Assembly (NCBI GenBank): GCA_963718635.1
Contig: OY970367.1
Location: 4,526,001-4,590,000, forward strand
DNA: 64,000 bases
Source: JAIOQJ01 sp963718635
GTDB taxonomy: Bacteria > Planctomycetota > Planctomycetia > Gemmatales > Gemmataceae
Direction: 5' to 3'
In this document: in pieces, positions 9,982 through 19,328 of the stretch
Layout of the letters: each line of letters begins with the position of its first letter
Numbering within the stretch: position 1 is the stretch's first letter
Notes under the pieces: model-generated
What the model was told of the DNA's origin: nothing
Databases searched by the model: none
Seen by the model: only the letters and a program-made list of their open reading frames with translations
Program-made: the position numbers and the translations under genes

Positions 9982-12900
9982 ATGACGGAAATTGAATCCG
10001 AAAAGCGAATCCAAGCATACGGGCGGGAAATCTTTGCACGCGTTGATCGCCGTGGGCCTTTGCCCTTTTCGCCGCACTGGTTCGACGAACGCCTGATGAA
10101 TTGGACCATGAGCCAGGATTCACTGAAGATTCAACTCTTTCGCTTCATTGATGCTTTGCCTCTGCTCGATCATCCGGAAGCCATTGCCGGTCATCTGCGC
10201 GAGTATCTTGATGCAGCCGGGTCTGGAACCCCTTGGTGGGTTCGGCATGGAAGAAAGCTGCTGCCGACCCGGGGTGTCCTAGCCCGACTGTTAGCTAATG
10301 CGGCCAAAGGAAACGCCAGTCACCTGGCGCGTCGCTTTATCGCTGGATCGAATGTCGAAGAAGCGTTGCGAACCATCCAGGCCCAGCGCGCCCACTCCTT
10401 GGCGTTCACGATTGACCTGCTCGGCGAAGCAACGATCACGGAGGCCGAGGCGGATGGCGTTCAAGCGCAATATCTCGAACTTCTTGAAGGCTTGAGCCAA
10501 GCAGTCAATCGCTGGCCGGAGGAGCCTCTGATCGATCGCGACGATAATGGGCCGATTCCACGAGTGAACGTATCCGTTAAGCTCTCGGCCCTCTTCAGCC
10601 AGTTCGATCCCATCGATCCCGTTGGAACCAGTGAAGCGGTGCGACGCCGCTTGCGGCCGATCTTGCGAACCGCGAAGCGCTTGCACGCTTTCGTCAACTT
10701 CGACATGGAGCAATATGCGTTCAAAGACACAACGTTACGCATCTTTCGTGAGATACTCGAAGAGCCCGAATTTTGCAATTGGCCGAACATCGGCATTGCC
10801 ATGCAAGCCTATCTGACAGACACCGAGCACGATCTGCAGCAATTGCTCGAGTGGACTAAAAAACGCGGCATGCCGGTTTGGATTCGGCTCGTCAAAGGCG
10901 CCTATTGGGATTACGAAACCATACTCGCCGCCCGAGAGGGCTGGCCAGTTCCCGTCTTCACGGAAAAATGGAAAAGCGATGCCAGTTTCGAATCGTGCGC
11001 TCGGCTTCTTATGTCAAACTACCAATGGCTTCGGCCCGCTTTCGGCACCCATAATGTCAGGAGCATCGCGGCCGTGCTTGCCTTGGCGGAGGAGTTCAAC
11101 GTTCCGCCGCTCCAATACGAATTTCAGATGCTCTACGGCATGGCGGACGAGTTCAAAGACGTACTCGTCCGCATGGGCCGACGAATGCGCATCTATACGC
11201 CCTATGGCCAACTCTTGCCGGGCATGGCTTATCTGGTCCGCCGACTGCTGGAAAACACCTCGAACGAATCGTTTTTACAGGCAAGCCATCGAAACGATGT
11301 TTCGGAAGAGCATCTTCTTAGGAAATTCGGAATGCGGAATTCTTTGAAATGCGGAATTCGGAATTCTTCGGAATGCGGAATTGGGAATTCGGAATTCGGA
11401 ATGAAAGACAAGGCATTACAGGAGAAATCAATGGATAATGAAGTCGGCCATTCCGCATTCCGAATTCCGCATTCCGAGTTAAGAAAAAATTCCGAATTTC
11501 TTAATGAGCCTTTGACCGATTTTGCCCGGGAAGAGAGCCGGCTCAAAATGCAGTCGGCCCTGGAAGAAGTCGGCAAGCATTTCGGGCGGCGCTATCCGCT
11601 CGTGATAAACAACCAAGAAATCGTCACCGAGAAGTGGATCGATTCGCTGAATCCATCCCATGCCGTCCAAGTCGTCGGCCATTGTGCCCAAGCGAATATT
11701 GAGCAGGCCCAGGTGGCTGTTCGGGCGGCATTGGCGGCATTCGATGACTGGCGCGATACCACTCCTGAAGTTCGCGCAGGGTTGCTCGAAAAGGTCGCTC
11801 AAATCATGCGGCGGCGGCGCTTTGAACTCGCCGCCTGGGCACTATATGAATGCGGCAAGCCGTGGCGTGAAGCGGATGCCGACATCGCGGAGGCCATTGA
11901 TTTCTGCGACTATTATGCACGCGAGATGCGCCGTTTGTCTTCGCCGCAACGGCACAACATGCCCGGTGAAGACAATGAAACCTTTTACGAGCCGCGCGGG
12001 GTTGCAGTTGTAATCGCACCTTGGAACTTCCCGTTAGCGATTCTCTGCGGTATGACGACAGCCGCGCTTGTCACTGGCAATACCGTGATCATGAAGCCGG
12101 CCGAGCAGTCGTCGGTCATCGCGGCCAAACTGATGGAGATGTTTCACGAAGCCGGCTTTCCACCCGGCGTGGTGAATTATCTGCCCGGCATCGGTGAGGA
12201 GATCGGGCCGACGCTGACAACGCATCCCGATGTCGCGCTCATTGCCTTTACGGGCTCGCTCCAAGTGGGTTTGAAGATCAACGAAGAAGGCTCGCGAACG
12301 CCTCCGGAACAGCACCATGTTCGAAGAATCATTGCCGAGATGGGCGGCAAGAATGCAATCATCGTCGACTCCGACGCCGACTTAGACGAAGCGGTCAAAG
12401 GGGTCGTCGAAAGCGCCTTTGGCTATCAGGGTCAAAAATGTTCGGCCGGCTCGCGGGTCATTGTTCTGGAGCCTCTCTACGGTCGCTTTCTGGAGCGGCT
12501 GGTGGAAGCGACGAAAAGCCTGACCGTTGCGCCGGCAGAATCGCCCGGCTGCTCGGTTGGCCCGGTGATTGATGCGGAATCGCGCGACCGCATTTTGCGC
12601 TCGATTGAGAAGGGCAAACAGGAAGGACGATTGGTCTACGCGGCAGCTACTGGCAGTTTGCACACAGAAGGTTTCTACGTCGGCCCACATATTTTTGCCG
12701 ACGTGCCTGAAACTGCCTCCATCGCCAATGACGAAATTTTCGGGCCAGTACTGGCGGTGATGAAGGCAGCCAATCTCGATGAGGCGCTACGCATCGCCAA
12801 CGGCGCCAAATACGCCCTGACCGGCGGCATCTTCTCGCGAAGCCCGAAAAACATCGAGCAGGTGAAGCGTCGCTTCCGCGTCGGCAACCTCTATATCAAT

Positions 12901-13077
12901 CGCAAGATCACCGGAGCCCTCGTCAATCGGCAGCCATTCGGCGGCTTCAAGCTATCGGGCATCGGCTCCAAAGCCGGCGGACCGGATTATCTGCTGCAAT
13001 TTCTGCTGCCGCGAACAATCACGGAAAACACCATGCGCCGAGGCTTCGCACCCGTGGCTGAGGGGGTGGGGATTTGA
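9982..13077 (+). CDS. putA: Bifunctional proline dehydrogenase / P5C dehydrogenase
   Basis: The enzyme oxidises proline to glutamate in two steps: FAD-dependent proline dehydrogenase to pyrroline-5-carboxylate, then NAD-dependent aldehyde dehydrogenation. The proline dehydrogenase barrel spans residues ~125-440 (RLVKGAYWDYE, FGTHNVRS, QYEFQMLYGMADE, YTPYGQLLPGMAYLVRRLLEN). The aldehyde dehydrogenase spans ~540-1010 (APWNFPLAI, Glu786 in AEMGGKN, nucleophile Cys820 in GQKCSAG). There is no N-terminal DNA-binding domain, so it should not repress its own gene as trifunctional PutA does. Residues ~447-510, between the two enzymes, are a translated DNA repeat (see 11328-11512). The frame is unbroken over 1,031 codons. 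Confidence 0.95.
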   Translation: MTEIESEKRIQAYGREIFARVDRRGPLPFSPHWFDERLMNWTMSQDSLKIQLFRFIDALPLLDHPEAIAGHLREYLDAAGSGTPWWVRHGRKLLPTRGVLARLLANAAKGNASHLARRFIAGSNVEEALRTIQAQRAHSLAFTIDLLGEATITEAEADGVQAQYLELLEGLSQAVNRWPEEPLIDRDDNGPIPRVNVSVKLSALFSQFDPIDPVGTSEAVRRRLRPILRTAKRLHAFVNFDMEQYAFKDTTLRIFREILEEPEFCNWPNIGIAMQAYLTDTEHDLQQLLEWTKKRGMPVWIRLVKGAYWDYETILAAREGWPVPVFTEKWKSDASFESCARLLMSNYQWLRPAFGTHNVRSIAAVLALAEEFNVPPLQYEFQMLYGMADEFKDVLVRMGRRMRIYTPYGQLLPGMAYLVRRLLENTSNESFLQASHRNDVSEEHLLRKFGMRNSLKCGIRNSSECGIGNSEFGMKDKALQEKSMDNEVGHSAFRIPHSELRKNSEFLNEPLTDFAREESRLKMQSALEEVGKHFGRRYPLVINNQEIVTEKWIDSLNPSHAVQVVGHCAQANIEQAQVAVRAALAAFDDWRDTTPEVRAGLLEKVAQIMRRRRFELAAWALYECGKPWREADADIAEAIDFCDYYAREMRRLSSPQRHNMPGEDNETFYEPRGVAVVIAPWNFPLAILCGMTTAALVTGNTVIMKPAEQSSVIAAKLMEMFHEAGFPPGVVNYLPGIGEEIGPTLTTHPDVALIAFTGSLQVGLKINEEGSRTPPEQHHVRRIIAEMGGKNAIIVDSDADLDEAVKGVVESAFGYQGQKCSAGSRVIVLEPLYGRFLERLVEATKSLTVAPAESPGCSVGPVIDAESRDRILRSIEKGKQEGRLVYAAATGSLHTEGFYVGPHIFADVPETASIANDEIFGPVLAVMKAANLDEALRIANGAKYALTGGIFSRSPKNIEQVKRRFRVGNLYINRKITGALVNRQPFGGFKLSGIGSKAGGPDYLLQFLLPRTITENTMRRGFAPVAEGVGI
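11328..11512. repeat. GGAATTC/GGAATGC repeat inserted in frame within putA
   Basis: Head-to-tail near-copies of a ~9-14 base unit (GGAATGCGGAATTC and variants) run from 11328 to 11402. The reverse-complement set (CATTCCGCATTCCGAATTCC) runs from about 11450 to 11478, around a ~45-base centre. The whole forms a large imperfect inverted repeat. It is translated in frame as repetitive peptide (GMRNS, CGIRNS, GIGNSEFG, FRIPHSE) in the linker between the two enzyme domains. Confidence 0.85.
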
Positions 13078-13132
13078 GAGAAAGAAAACTGCGGAAATAT
13101 GCGTAGCATCGTTCCATCAAGGCGGTCGCAAG

Positions 13133-13504
13133 TTATAACAGCTTCTTCGTCCTCCCACTCTTGCGGACCATGGAGTCCTGCAATCGTTTCAGATAATGAT
13201 CGGGGTTGAGCCGTATTTCGTCCATGAAGCGGCGAGCAAGTGGGCTTGGATTTCCCAACCCTTGCTCCCATTGGCTTACCGTTTTGCCGGATACCCCAAG
13301 AAATCGAGCAAATACCTGCTGGCTCGCACTCAACATTTTTCGTGTTTGCTTGACCATCGTCGAAGTGTATGAGCGTGGCTTCAGATCGAGCTGCATCTGG
13401 TAGCAGGTAAATCGTATACTGAGATCTTCATTTGCTTCTAATGCGTCTGCAAGTTCAGTGAACCCAGCAATCAAATCCTCGGCGACATTCGGTTTCTTTT
13501 TCAT
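13133..13504 (-). CDS. HigA-like antitoxin / XRE-family regulator
   Basis: The C-terminal half holds a helix-turn-helix of the XRE type: ARFLGVSGKTVSQWEQGLGNPSP, preceded by KQTRKMLSASQQVF. The N-terminal part (residues 1-60) is helical and acidic and would contact the toxin. The ATG at 13504 (MKKKPN) is preferred because it has AGAGGTGA just upstream. A second ATG at 13528 overlaps the toxin stop. It lies directly downstream of a RelE/HigB-like gene in the toxin-first order typical of higBA, where the antitoxin represses the shared promoter. Confidence 0.78.
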   Translation of the reverse strand: MKKKPNVAEDLIAGFTELADALEANEDLSIRFTCYQMQLDLKPRSYTSTMVKQTRKMLSASQQVFARFLGVSGKTVSQWEQGLGNPSPLARRFMDEIRLNPDHYLKRLQDSMVRKSGRTKKLL

Positions 13505-13527
13505 CGTATCACCTCTTTCAACACTCA

Positions 13528-13978
13528 TCACAACTGGACTCGCGCCTGAACACGGTAAGGTCGGCTCAGTAGAGATCGTTCAACGCGGTGCACGGCCGAC
13601 TCGAGCGCTGCCTTTTCTTCATTAGTTAAGTCGTCTTTCTCGTCCTTGCTGTAGACGAATAGCTAGAATGATGATCGCTACTTCCTCGATGTATTTGTAG
13701 CAGACGCGAAGTGCGCCGCTTTTCCCAGCATTCCATCTCGGAGGAGCAAACCGGATTTTGCGGACGCCACCCGTATTCGAGATGACATTCCCTCCTCGCG
13801 GAGCGGCCATAAGCCCAATTTCGAGTGCCCGGAGGTCCAAATCGGTTAGGTCTAAATTGTCCCAGCGTCGCACAAATGGACGGAGCTGGGTAAAACTAAT
13901 CAAATCTTCAGGGGTAAACCAATGTGCTGGATAGCGCAGAGTTGCACGTTGGCGTCTACCCTGTTTCTTCTTGCTCAT
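13528..13978 (-). CDS. RelE/HigB-like toxin (C-terminal frameshift)
   Basis: The fold is suggested by APRGGNVISNTGGVRKIRFAPPRWNAGKSGALRVCYKYIEE followed by a beta strand (VAIIIL), as in RelE/HigB mRNA interferases. The plus-one frame then continues as FVYSKDEKDDLTNEEKAAL to a TGA at 13528-13530, the normal family end, so one base is missing or extra near 13668. The ATG at 13978 (MSKKKQGRR) is chosen; the longer frame to 14185 adds 69 residues without family character. The TGA overlaps a possible antitoxin ATG. Toxin activity is inferred from the family. Confidence 0.75.
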
Positions 13979-14216
13979 ACTTCGTCCTAGCGGGCGCCAA
14001 AGCCGTGAGAGCAAGAAGCCGCACAATGGTTTATGTATACCTAAGGGTGGTATAGATTTCAAGATGGAAGACGCAGTTTTGCTCGCCCTTCTAGCGTCCA
14101 AATCGCCCCCTGACCAGAAAATACCGAACTTTTGCCGTTTCGCCCTATACCTGGCCGTAGATGCCTGATAATTTAAATCTTGCAACCTTTATTTCAGTTT
14201 GTCCCTTGAGATTGTA

Positions 14217-15443
14217 ATGCCATTTAATCAACTCGGTTTACCCCCCTCTCTCGTCAACAACGTCCTGAAACTTGGCTACGAGACTCCTACCCCGATTCAA
14301 GCGCAAGCGATTCCGGCCGTGCAGGCTGGCCGCGACCTTGTCGCGACTGCACAGACGGGCACCGGCAAGACAGCGGCGTTTCTTCTGCCCGTCTTGCAGC
14401 GTCTGCTTACCCGTCCGCGCGGCGCCACTGGCGCTCTGGTGCTGACGCCCACGCGTGAACTTGCCAACCAAATCGAGCTCGTGTTTCGCGGTTTGGCGGC
14501 AGGCACTCCTTTGCGTTCCGCGTTGGTAGTGGGCGGCGCTCCGCCTTATCCCCAAGAGCGTGCGCTCCGTGCCGGCGCTGACGTTGTCGTCGCCACTCCC
14601 GGACGTCTGCTCGACCATATGGGCCGAGGCACCGGCAATATGTCCGCATTGCAGGCTTTGATTCTCGATGAAGCCGATCAGATGTTCGATATGGGCTTCT
14701 TGCCCGATCTGAAGCGGATCATTGCCAAACTGCCCGTCAAACGGCAGACTCTGCTCTTCTCCGCCACCATGCCTCCGGAGATTGCCAAGCTCGGCCAGGC
14801 GATTCTGCGTGATCCCTTGCGCATTTCCATCGGCGAACAAGGCACGGCAGCTCAATCCGTCACGCAGACCGTCTACCCGGTCCCTTCCCACCGCAAGTCG
14901 GCTCTGCTCATGCATCTGCTTGAACAGTGGGAACTGCCGAGCGTCCTCGTTTTCACTCGCACTAAACACGGCGCCAAACGGCTGGCCAATGCGATTTACG
15001 AAGCGGGCCACGGTGTAGCCGAGTTGCACAGCAACCGGAGCCCAACCCAGCGCGCGAAGGCGATGCAGGTCTTCCGCGCCAAAACGGTTCCAATCATGGT
15101 CGCCACTAACATCGCGGCCCGAGGATTAGACGTGCGGCACATCACCCACGTCGTTAATTTCGACGTGCCGAACGCGCCGGATGAATACGTTCACCGTATT
15201 GGCCGTACAGGTCGTGCGGGCGATAAAGGTGACGCGCTAGTGCTCGTGGCGCCCGAAGAGAATGGACTCCTCGCCCGGATCGAACGACAGATCGGCCATC
15301 GGCTTCCTCGGCAGCACGTTGAAGATTTCGATTATCAGTCAGCCAAAGCGGCCCTAAGCCTGAACGAAAACAATGGTAAGTTTAAGAAGGTGGCCCTCCC
15401 CGTCGCCAAGAAGAAAGTGTCCCGCGGCCAGGGACGACGTTGA
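14217..15443 (+). CDS. DEAD-box RNA helicase, RhlE-like
   Basis: This ATP-dependent RNA helicase has all core motifs in order: Q motif (GYETPTPIQAQAIPA), AQTGTGKT, PTRELANQ, TPGRLLDH, LDEADQMFDMGF, SATMP in domain 1; VFTRTKHGAKRLA, ARGLDV, HRIGRTGRAG in domain 2. A short basic tail (KKVALPVAKKKVSRGQGRR) ends the protein and probably helps RNA binding. At ~408 residues it is a minimal helicase. The ATG at 14217 starts at MPFNQLGLP, as in the family; the upstream TTG at 14199 would only add six residues. Likely roles are ribosome assembly or mRNA turnover. Confidence 0.93.
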   Translation: MPFNQLGLPPSLVNNVLKLGYETPTPIQAQAIPAVQAGRDLVATAQTGTGKTAAFLLPVLQRLLTRPRGATGALVLTPTRELANQIELVFRGLAAGTPLRSALVVGGAPPYPQERALRAGADVVVATPGRLLDHMGRGTGNMSALQALILDEADQMFDMGFLPDLKRIIAKLPVKRQTLLFSATMPPEIAKLGQAILRDPLRISIGEQGTAAQSVTQTVYPVPSHRKSALLMHLLEQWELPSVLVFTRTKHGAKRLANAIYEAGHGVAELHSNRSPTQRAKAMQVFRAKTVPIMVATNIAARGLDVRHITHVVNFDVPNAPDEYVHRIGRTGRAGDKGDALVLVAPEENGLLARIERQIGHRLPRQHVEDFDYQSAKAALSLNENNGKFKKVALPVAKKKVSRGQGRR

Positions 15444-15456
15444 TTTGTTTGTCGTT

Positions 15457-15523
15457 GGCGAGCCGAGCAGCGTAAGCTTCCGGGTTCTATCATTACCCGG
15501 CAGCCTGCGCTGCTCGGCTCGCC
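15457..15523. repeat. palindromic repeat family B, copy 1
   Basis: Inverted repeat whose ends read GGCGAGCCGAGCAGCG and CGCTGCTCGGCTCGCC around a ~30-base centre. It starts 13 bases after the helicase stop, so it could form a 3' hairpin in that transcript. Other copies: 16306-16387, 22645-22707, 26181-26257, 30930-31004, 54006-54091. Confidence 0.85.
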
Positions 15524-15655
15524 AGCACCGAGTCGCTTTCATTTTTCGCTGGCACATGCCTTTCGAATATCTTAAACCGGCACATCCTTTGCAGCTCTTC
15601 GTAGGCGGCCAGATCGAACGCAGGACGATTTGGCAAGATTCCTACGGAGAACGCC

Positions 15656-16283
15656 GTGAACATCCGGTTTTGCACCTTTGCCCTTTTGACCATTGCCTCT
15701 TTCGCAACATTTCAAACCTTTGCTTATGCCGATTCGCTTAAAGGCAAGCGCATCGCAATCCTCGTAGCCGATGGCTTCGAAGAAGCTGAGCTGATAGAGC
15801 CGCGTAAAGCGCTCGATGCAGGCTGGCGTTAAGACTTTCGTCGTCTCGCCCAACTCGAAAGAAGTAAAAGGTTGGGCCAGCACGGATTGGGGACAAAAGT
15901 TGCCGGTGGATGTTATTCTCGATGATGCCCGCCCCGATCAATACGATGCGTTGCTGTTGCCCGGGGGTGTTATCAATCCCGATAAACTGCGTATCAATCC
16001 AAAAGCGGTTGCATTCGTTCGCGCCTTTTTCGATGCGGGCAAGCCGGTGGCAGCCATCTGTCACGGGCCTTGGACGCTCGTCGAAGCTGGCGTCGTGAAA
16101 GGGCGAAAAATGACCTCGTGGCCCTCCCTTCAAACTGACATCAAGAACGCCGGCGGCAATTGGGTGGATAGCGAAGTCGTTGAGGATCGTGGCTTAGTCA
16201 CCAGTCGGAAGCCCGACGATATTCCTGCGTTCAACAAAGAAATGTGTCGAGTATTCGCAACGGGCGCTCCGTCACCTAAGTGA
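15656..16283 (+). CDS. DJ-1/PfpI family protein, secreted (frameshifted)
   Basis: A GTG start at 15656 with GGAG six bases upstream opens a signal peptide (IRFCTFALLTIASFATFQTFAYA). The DJ-1/PfpI domain follows: KGKRIAILVADGFEEAELIEP with the conserved Glu, then, after a frame change near 15825, KTFVVSPNSKEVKGW, LLLPGGV and the nucleophile elbow AAICHGPW with Cys and His. Members act as cysteine peptidases, deglycase-like enzymes or chaperones. The export signal is unusual for a normally cytosolic family. The C-terminal piece alone (15816-16283) lacks the first strand and the active-site Glu. Confidence 0.85.
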
Positions 16284-16305
16284 GTCGACTTCAACGAGCA
16301 GCTTT

Positions 16306-16387
16306 GGCGAGCCGGGAGCGTCAGCGATCGGAGAAAGAGCGCGAATCATCGCAAATTTTTTCCAGTCGTTTACGCGCTCGGCTTGCC
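16306..16387. repeat. palindromic repeat family B, copy 2
   Basis: Diverged copy with ends GGCGAGCCGGGAGCGTCAGC and GTTTACGCGCTCGGCTTGCC. The arms match imperfectly and the centre is about 35 bases. It lies just after the DJ-1/PfpI gene. Confidence 0.7.
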
Positions 16388-16458
16388 ACGAACACTCAGC
16401 GCATTCATGTTAAACGATTTCTCGTGAGTTGATCTTCTCATCCATGGGCGGTGTCTCC

Positions 16459-17514
16459 ATGAGCGCATCGATGCAGGTTCCTTCTGCAGGCAGACGGCAT
16501 TTTTTTCACTCGGCCGCAGCTACCCTATATGCCTCGGCCAATGCTTCCGCAAATGATGCGGAAGCAATTCCGCTGCGCCCATTCGGCAAGACCGGCGTCA
16601 AAGTTTCTGCCTTGGGCCTAGGCGGGCATCATCTCGGCGATGCCAAAGATGTTGAAACCGCTATCCGGATCGTGCACGAAGCCATTGATGCAGGCGTGAA
16701 CTTTTTCGACAACTGTTGGGAATACTACAACGGCCGGAGTGAGAATTGGCTTGGGCGCGCTTTGGTGGGCAAACGCGACCACGCCTTTGTGATGACCAAA
16801 GTTTGCACGCACGGGCGCGATAAAAAATTAGCGCTGAAGATGCTCGACGAGTCGCTGCGCAGGTTGCGGACGGATCACCTCGACCTCTGGCAGGTTCACG
16901 GCGTTACATTCGATAACGACCCAGCGCTAGCTTATGCAAAAGGAGGCGTTCTCGAAGCCTTCGACGAAGCGAAAAAGGCGGGCAAGGTTCGCTTCACCGG
17001 CTTCACCGGTCATAAAGATCCTGACATTCACCTGAAGATGCTCAAGCTGGGCTACCCGTTTGATGCCGTGCAGATGCCATTGAATTGTTGCGACGGCACT
17101 TTCCGTAGTTTCGAACAATTAGTGCTGCCGGAACTGAAGCGGCGCGACATTGCCGGGCTCGGCATGAAGGCCTTCGGCGGCACGGCCAGCATGATCAAAA
17201 AGGGTCTGGTCAAGCCAGAGGAAGCACTTCGTTATGCCATGAGCCTTCCAGTGGCGACAACGATCAGCGGCATCGATTCGCTGGAAGTGTTGAATCAAAA
17301 CCTCAAAGTGGCGCAAGGTTTTAAGCCCTATACGGATGCGGAAATGAAAGCGCTGCGTGACCGTTGTGCCGAGCAGGCAGGCGATGGTCGACACGAACTT
17401 TTCAAAGTCACTCTAAAATACGACAACCCCCAAGTGCGCGAGCCCCATGAATTTCCGCTCGATCCACAGATCAAGGAATTGAAGGAAGAGTTCAAAGAAG
17501 CCGGAACGCCGTAA
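16459..17514 (+). CDS. Aldo/keto reductase (copy 1), exported-type N-terminus
   Basis: The NADP-dependent aldo/keto reductase barrel shows FGKTGVKVSALGLGG at the start. The catalytic tetrad is Asp and Tyr in NFFDNCWEYYNGRSE, Lys in VMTKV and His in LWQVHGV. The first ~45 residues contain GRRHFFHSAAATLY, resembling a weak Tat or signal-type leader. Starts at 16429 (TTG), 16444 and 16459 are all possible; I use 16459 because the leader then begins MSASMQVPSAGRR. It is followed after 58 bases by a paralogue of similar length. Substrate unknown. Confidence 0.88.
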   Translation: MSASMQVPSAGRRHFFHSAAATLYASANASANDAEAIPLRPFGKTGVKVSALGLGGHHLGDAKDVETAIRIVHEAIDAGVNFFDNCWEYYNGRSENWLGRALVGKRDHAFVMTKVCTHGRDKKLALKMLDESLRRLRTDHLDLWQVHGVTFDNDPALAYAKGGVLEAFDEAKKAGKVRFTGFTGHKDPDIHLKMLKLGYPFDAVQMPLNCCDGTFRSFEQLVLPELKRRDIAGLGMKAFGGTASMIKKGLVKPEEALRYAMSLPVATTISGIDSLEVLNQNLKVAQGFKPYTDAEMKALRDRCAEQAGDGRHELFKVTLKYDNPQVREPHEFPLDPQIKELKEEFKEAGTP

Positions 17515-17572
17515 GTTATCGACAAGAGCTTACTTTCGACCGACGACGCGCCGACTGAAGGAGAATCACCGC

Positions 17573-18619
17573 ATGAACGACAACAGTCACGAGACACCAT
17601 CAGCCACTCAACCACACCGGCGGCAGTTTCTTGCAGCCAGTGCCGTTGCCAGTTTGATGCCGGTCATGGCTCCAGCGAAGGATGGCAAAGAGGCAACCGA
17701 TCTCGTGCCCCATCGCACCTTTGGCAAGACCAAAGATCGCGTCTCGGCGATGGGAATCGGCGGCCATACACTCGGCTTGGCGCCGACGTTGAAAGAAGCA
17801 ACGCGCATCGTCGATGAGGCGCTCGACGCCGGCGTCAATTTCTTTGACAACGCCTGGGAATATCACGATGGACGGGCTGAGGAGTGGATGGGCACTGCCT
17901 TGGAGGGGAAACGAGACAAGGTGTTCTTGATGACGAAAGTTTGCACGCACGGCCGAGATAAAAAAGTGGCGTTGAAACAGCTCGATGAATCACTCAAGCG
18001 GCTGAAAACTGACCATCTCGATCTCTGGCAAGTCCACGAAGTTGTCTACGAAAACGACCCGGATTGGCACTTTGCCAAAGGGGGAGTGATCGAGGCTCTC
18101 GACGAAGCGAAGAAAGCGGGCAAAGTTCGTTATGTCGGCTTTACCGGGCACAAGCATCCGCGCATTCACTTGAAGATGCTGGTTCACGATTACCCATTTG
18201 ATGCAGTTCAAATGCCGCTCAATTGTTTCGACGGCACCTATCGCAGTTTCGAACAGCTGGTGCTGCCGGAATTAAACAAGCGAGGCATTGCACCGCTAGG
18301 AATGAAGAGTATGGGCGGCAACGGACGGCCAATCATCAAAGGAGCGATCACTGCCGAAGAGGCGCTGCGTTACGCCATGAGCTTGCCAGTGGCGGTGACC
18401 ATCAGCGGCATTGATTCGCTTGATGTCTTGCAGCAAAATCTGAAAGTGGCGCGTGGCTTCAAACCTTATACTGATGAAGAAATGAAAGCGCTGCGTGAAC
18501 AATGCGCGGCCGATGCCGGCGATGGCCATTTGGAACTCTACAAGTCCAGCGCGAAATTCGACGGCGCCATTGGCCGGGAACAGCATGGCTTCCCCAAGCA
18601 AGAAGATCTGCCATTGTAA
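17573..18619 (+). CDS. Aldo/keto reductase (copy 2), Tat-like leader
   Basis: Close paralogue of the upstream gene, evidently a tandem duplication: the barrel shares long identical stretches (ISGIDSL, VCTHGRDKK, AGKVR). The tetrad is conserved (Asp and Tyr in NFFDNAWEYHDGRAEE, Lys in LMTKV, His in LWQVHEV). The leader HRRQFLAASAVASLMPVMAPA has the RRxFL arrangement of Tat signals, so this enzyme probably folds with its cofactor before export. The start ATG at 17573 follows GGAG. The pair is probably one transcript. Confidence 0.9.
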   Translation: MNDNSHETPSATQPHRRQFLAASAVASLMPVMAPAKDGKEATDLVPHRTFGKTKDRVSAMGIGGHTLGLAPTLKEATRIVDEALDAGVNFFDNAWEYHDGRAEEWMGTALEGKRDKVFLMTKVCTHGRDKKVALKQLDESLKRLKTDHLDLWQVHEVVYENDPDWHFAKGGVIEALDEAKKAGKVRYVGFTGHKHPRIHLKMLVHDYPFDAVQMPLNCFDGTYRSFEQLVLPELNKRGIAPLGMKSMGGNGRPIIKGAITAEEALRYAMSLPVAVTISGIDSLDVLQQNLKVARGFKPYTDEEMKALREQCAADAGDGHLELYKSSAKFDGAIGREQHGFPKQEDLPL

Positions 18620-18635
18620 GAGCGGTGAACTTTCC

Positions 18636-18991
18636 TCACGGCTTCAAAGGCGCATTCGGCCGGATAGTCTTGATGAGTATTCCCTTTAAGGATGACACCG
18701 CAGCGATTCCCGCATGAATGCGATTTGCCAAAGCTGTCGTATCGTCGTCCCGGGTGAAGGTGACAATACCTGCGTGATCCAAGATGCGACGGTGGAGTGA
18801 ATGATAATGTTGCCGATTATTGGTGACAACCGCGCGGCTTAGTTCTACGGCTCGCGCTGAAACATCCGGGTCAGCTATCCCCTGGTTTGCCCTTCCATCA
18901 TCCCAAGCACACGAAGAACGTCGTGCCCCAGTCGACGCAGTTCGCTGATTAATACAAGTGGCACGTTTTCATCTGCATATAGAGAAGCCAT
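18636..18991 (-). CDS. DUF5615 PIN-like toxin (frameshifted)
   Basis: The first frame gives MASLYADENVPLVLISELRR with the acidic Asp-Glu-Asn start of DUF5615 proteins, then runs into a stop. A one-base change in the GGG near 18900 continues as DDGRANQGIADPDVSARAVE, AVVTNNRQHYHSLH and FTRDDDT, ending ALANRIHAGI and a TGA at 18636. These are the usual family motifs (PIN-like ribonuclease fold). It starts six bases after the stop of a DUF433 gene, the standard arrangement of a VapBC-like toxin-antitoxin pair. Confidence 0.75.
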
Positions 18992-18997
18992 GATCGA

Positions 18998-19243
18998 TCA
19001 CGCCTCATCGTTAGCGTGGATGGCCGCATTAATCTCATCAGGATGAACCGTGCAATAAGCCCAGGCGGCGTCCAGATCGTCGAGTGTCAAGCCTTCGAAA
19101 TTGGCTAACAAGCGGTCATCGCTCCATCCAAGGCGCTTCCACCCGACGAGCATCCAAACTGCAATACGTGTGCGACGGATACACGCGTCCCCGCCAATCA
19201 CATTTGGAGTTTTCTGAATTAGCGATTCCATTGTCGTTGTCAT
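18998..19243 (-). CDS. DUF433 antitoxin
   Basis: This 81-residue protein has the DUF433 core: TPNVIGGDACIRRTRIAVWM, then WSDDRLLANFEGLTLDDLDAAWAYC. DUF433 is a small winged or homeodomain-like fold that neutralises DUF5615 PIN-like toxins and likely represses its own operon. The ATG at 19243 has GGGGA upstream; the longer frame to 19357 overlaps no motif. Its partner is immediately downstream at 18636-18991. Confidence 0.85.
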   Translation of the reverse strand: MTTTMESLIQKTPNVIGGDACIRRTRIAVWMLVGWKRLGWSDDRLLANFEGLTLDDLDAAWAYCTVHPDEINAAIHANDEA

Positions 19244-19328
19244 CACGGTTTCCCCGGTTATGCGAACGGATAAGAGCAGCGGCGATGCTGGCTGACGCGA
19301 ACTTCTTAATTGACAGAGACGGCGCTGC

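Noticed and set aside
11229..11576. minus-strand frame with FRIPNSE-type repeats
   Set aside because: It is a translation of the GGAATTC repeat within putA and not an independent gene.
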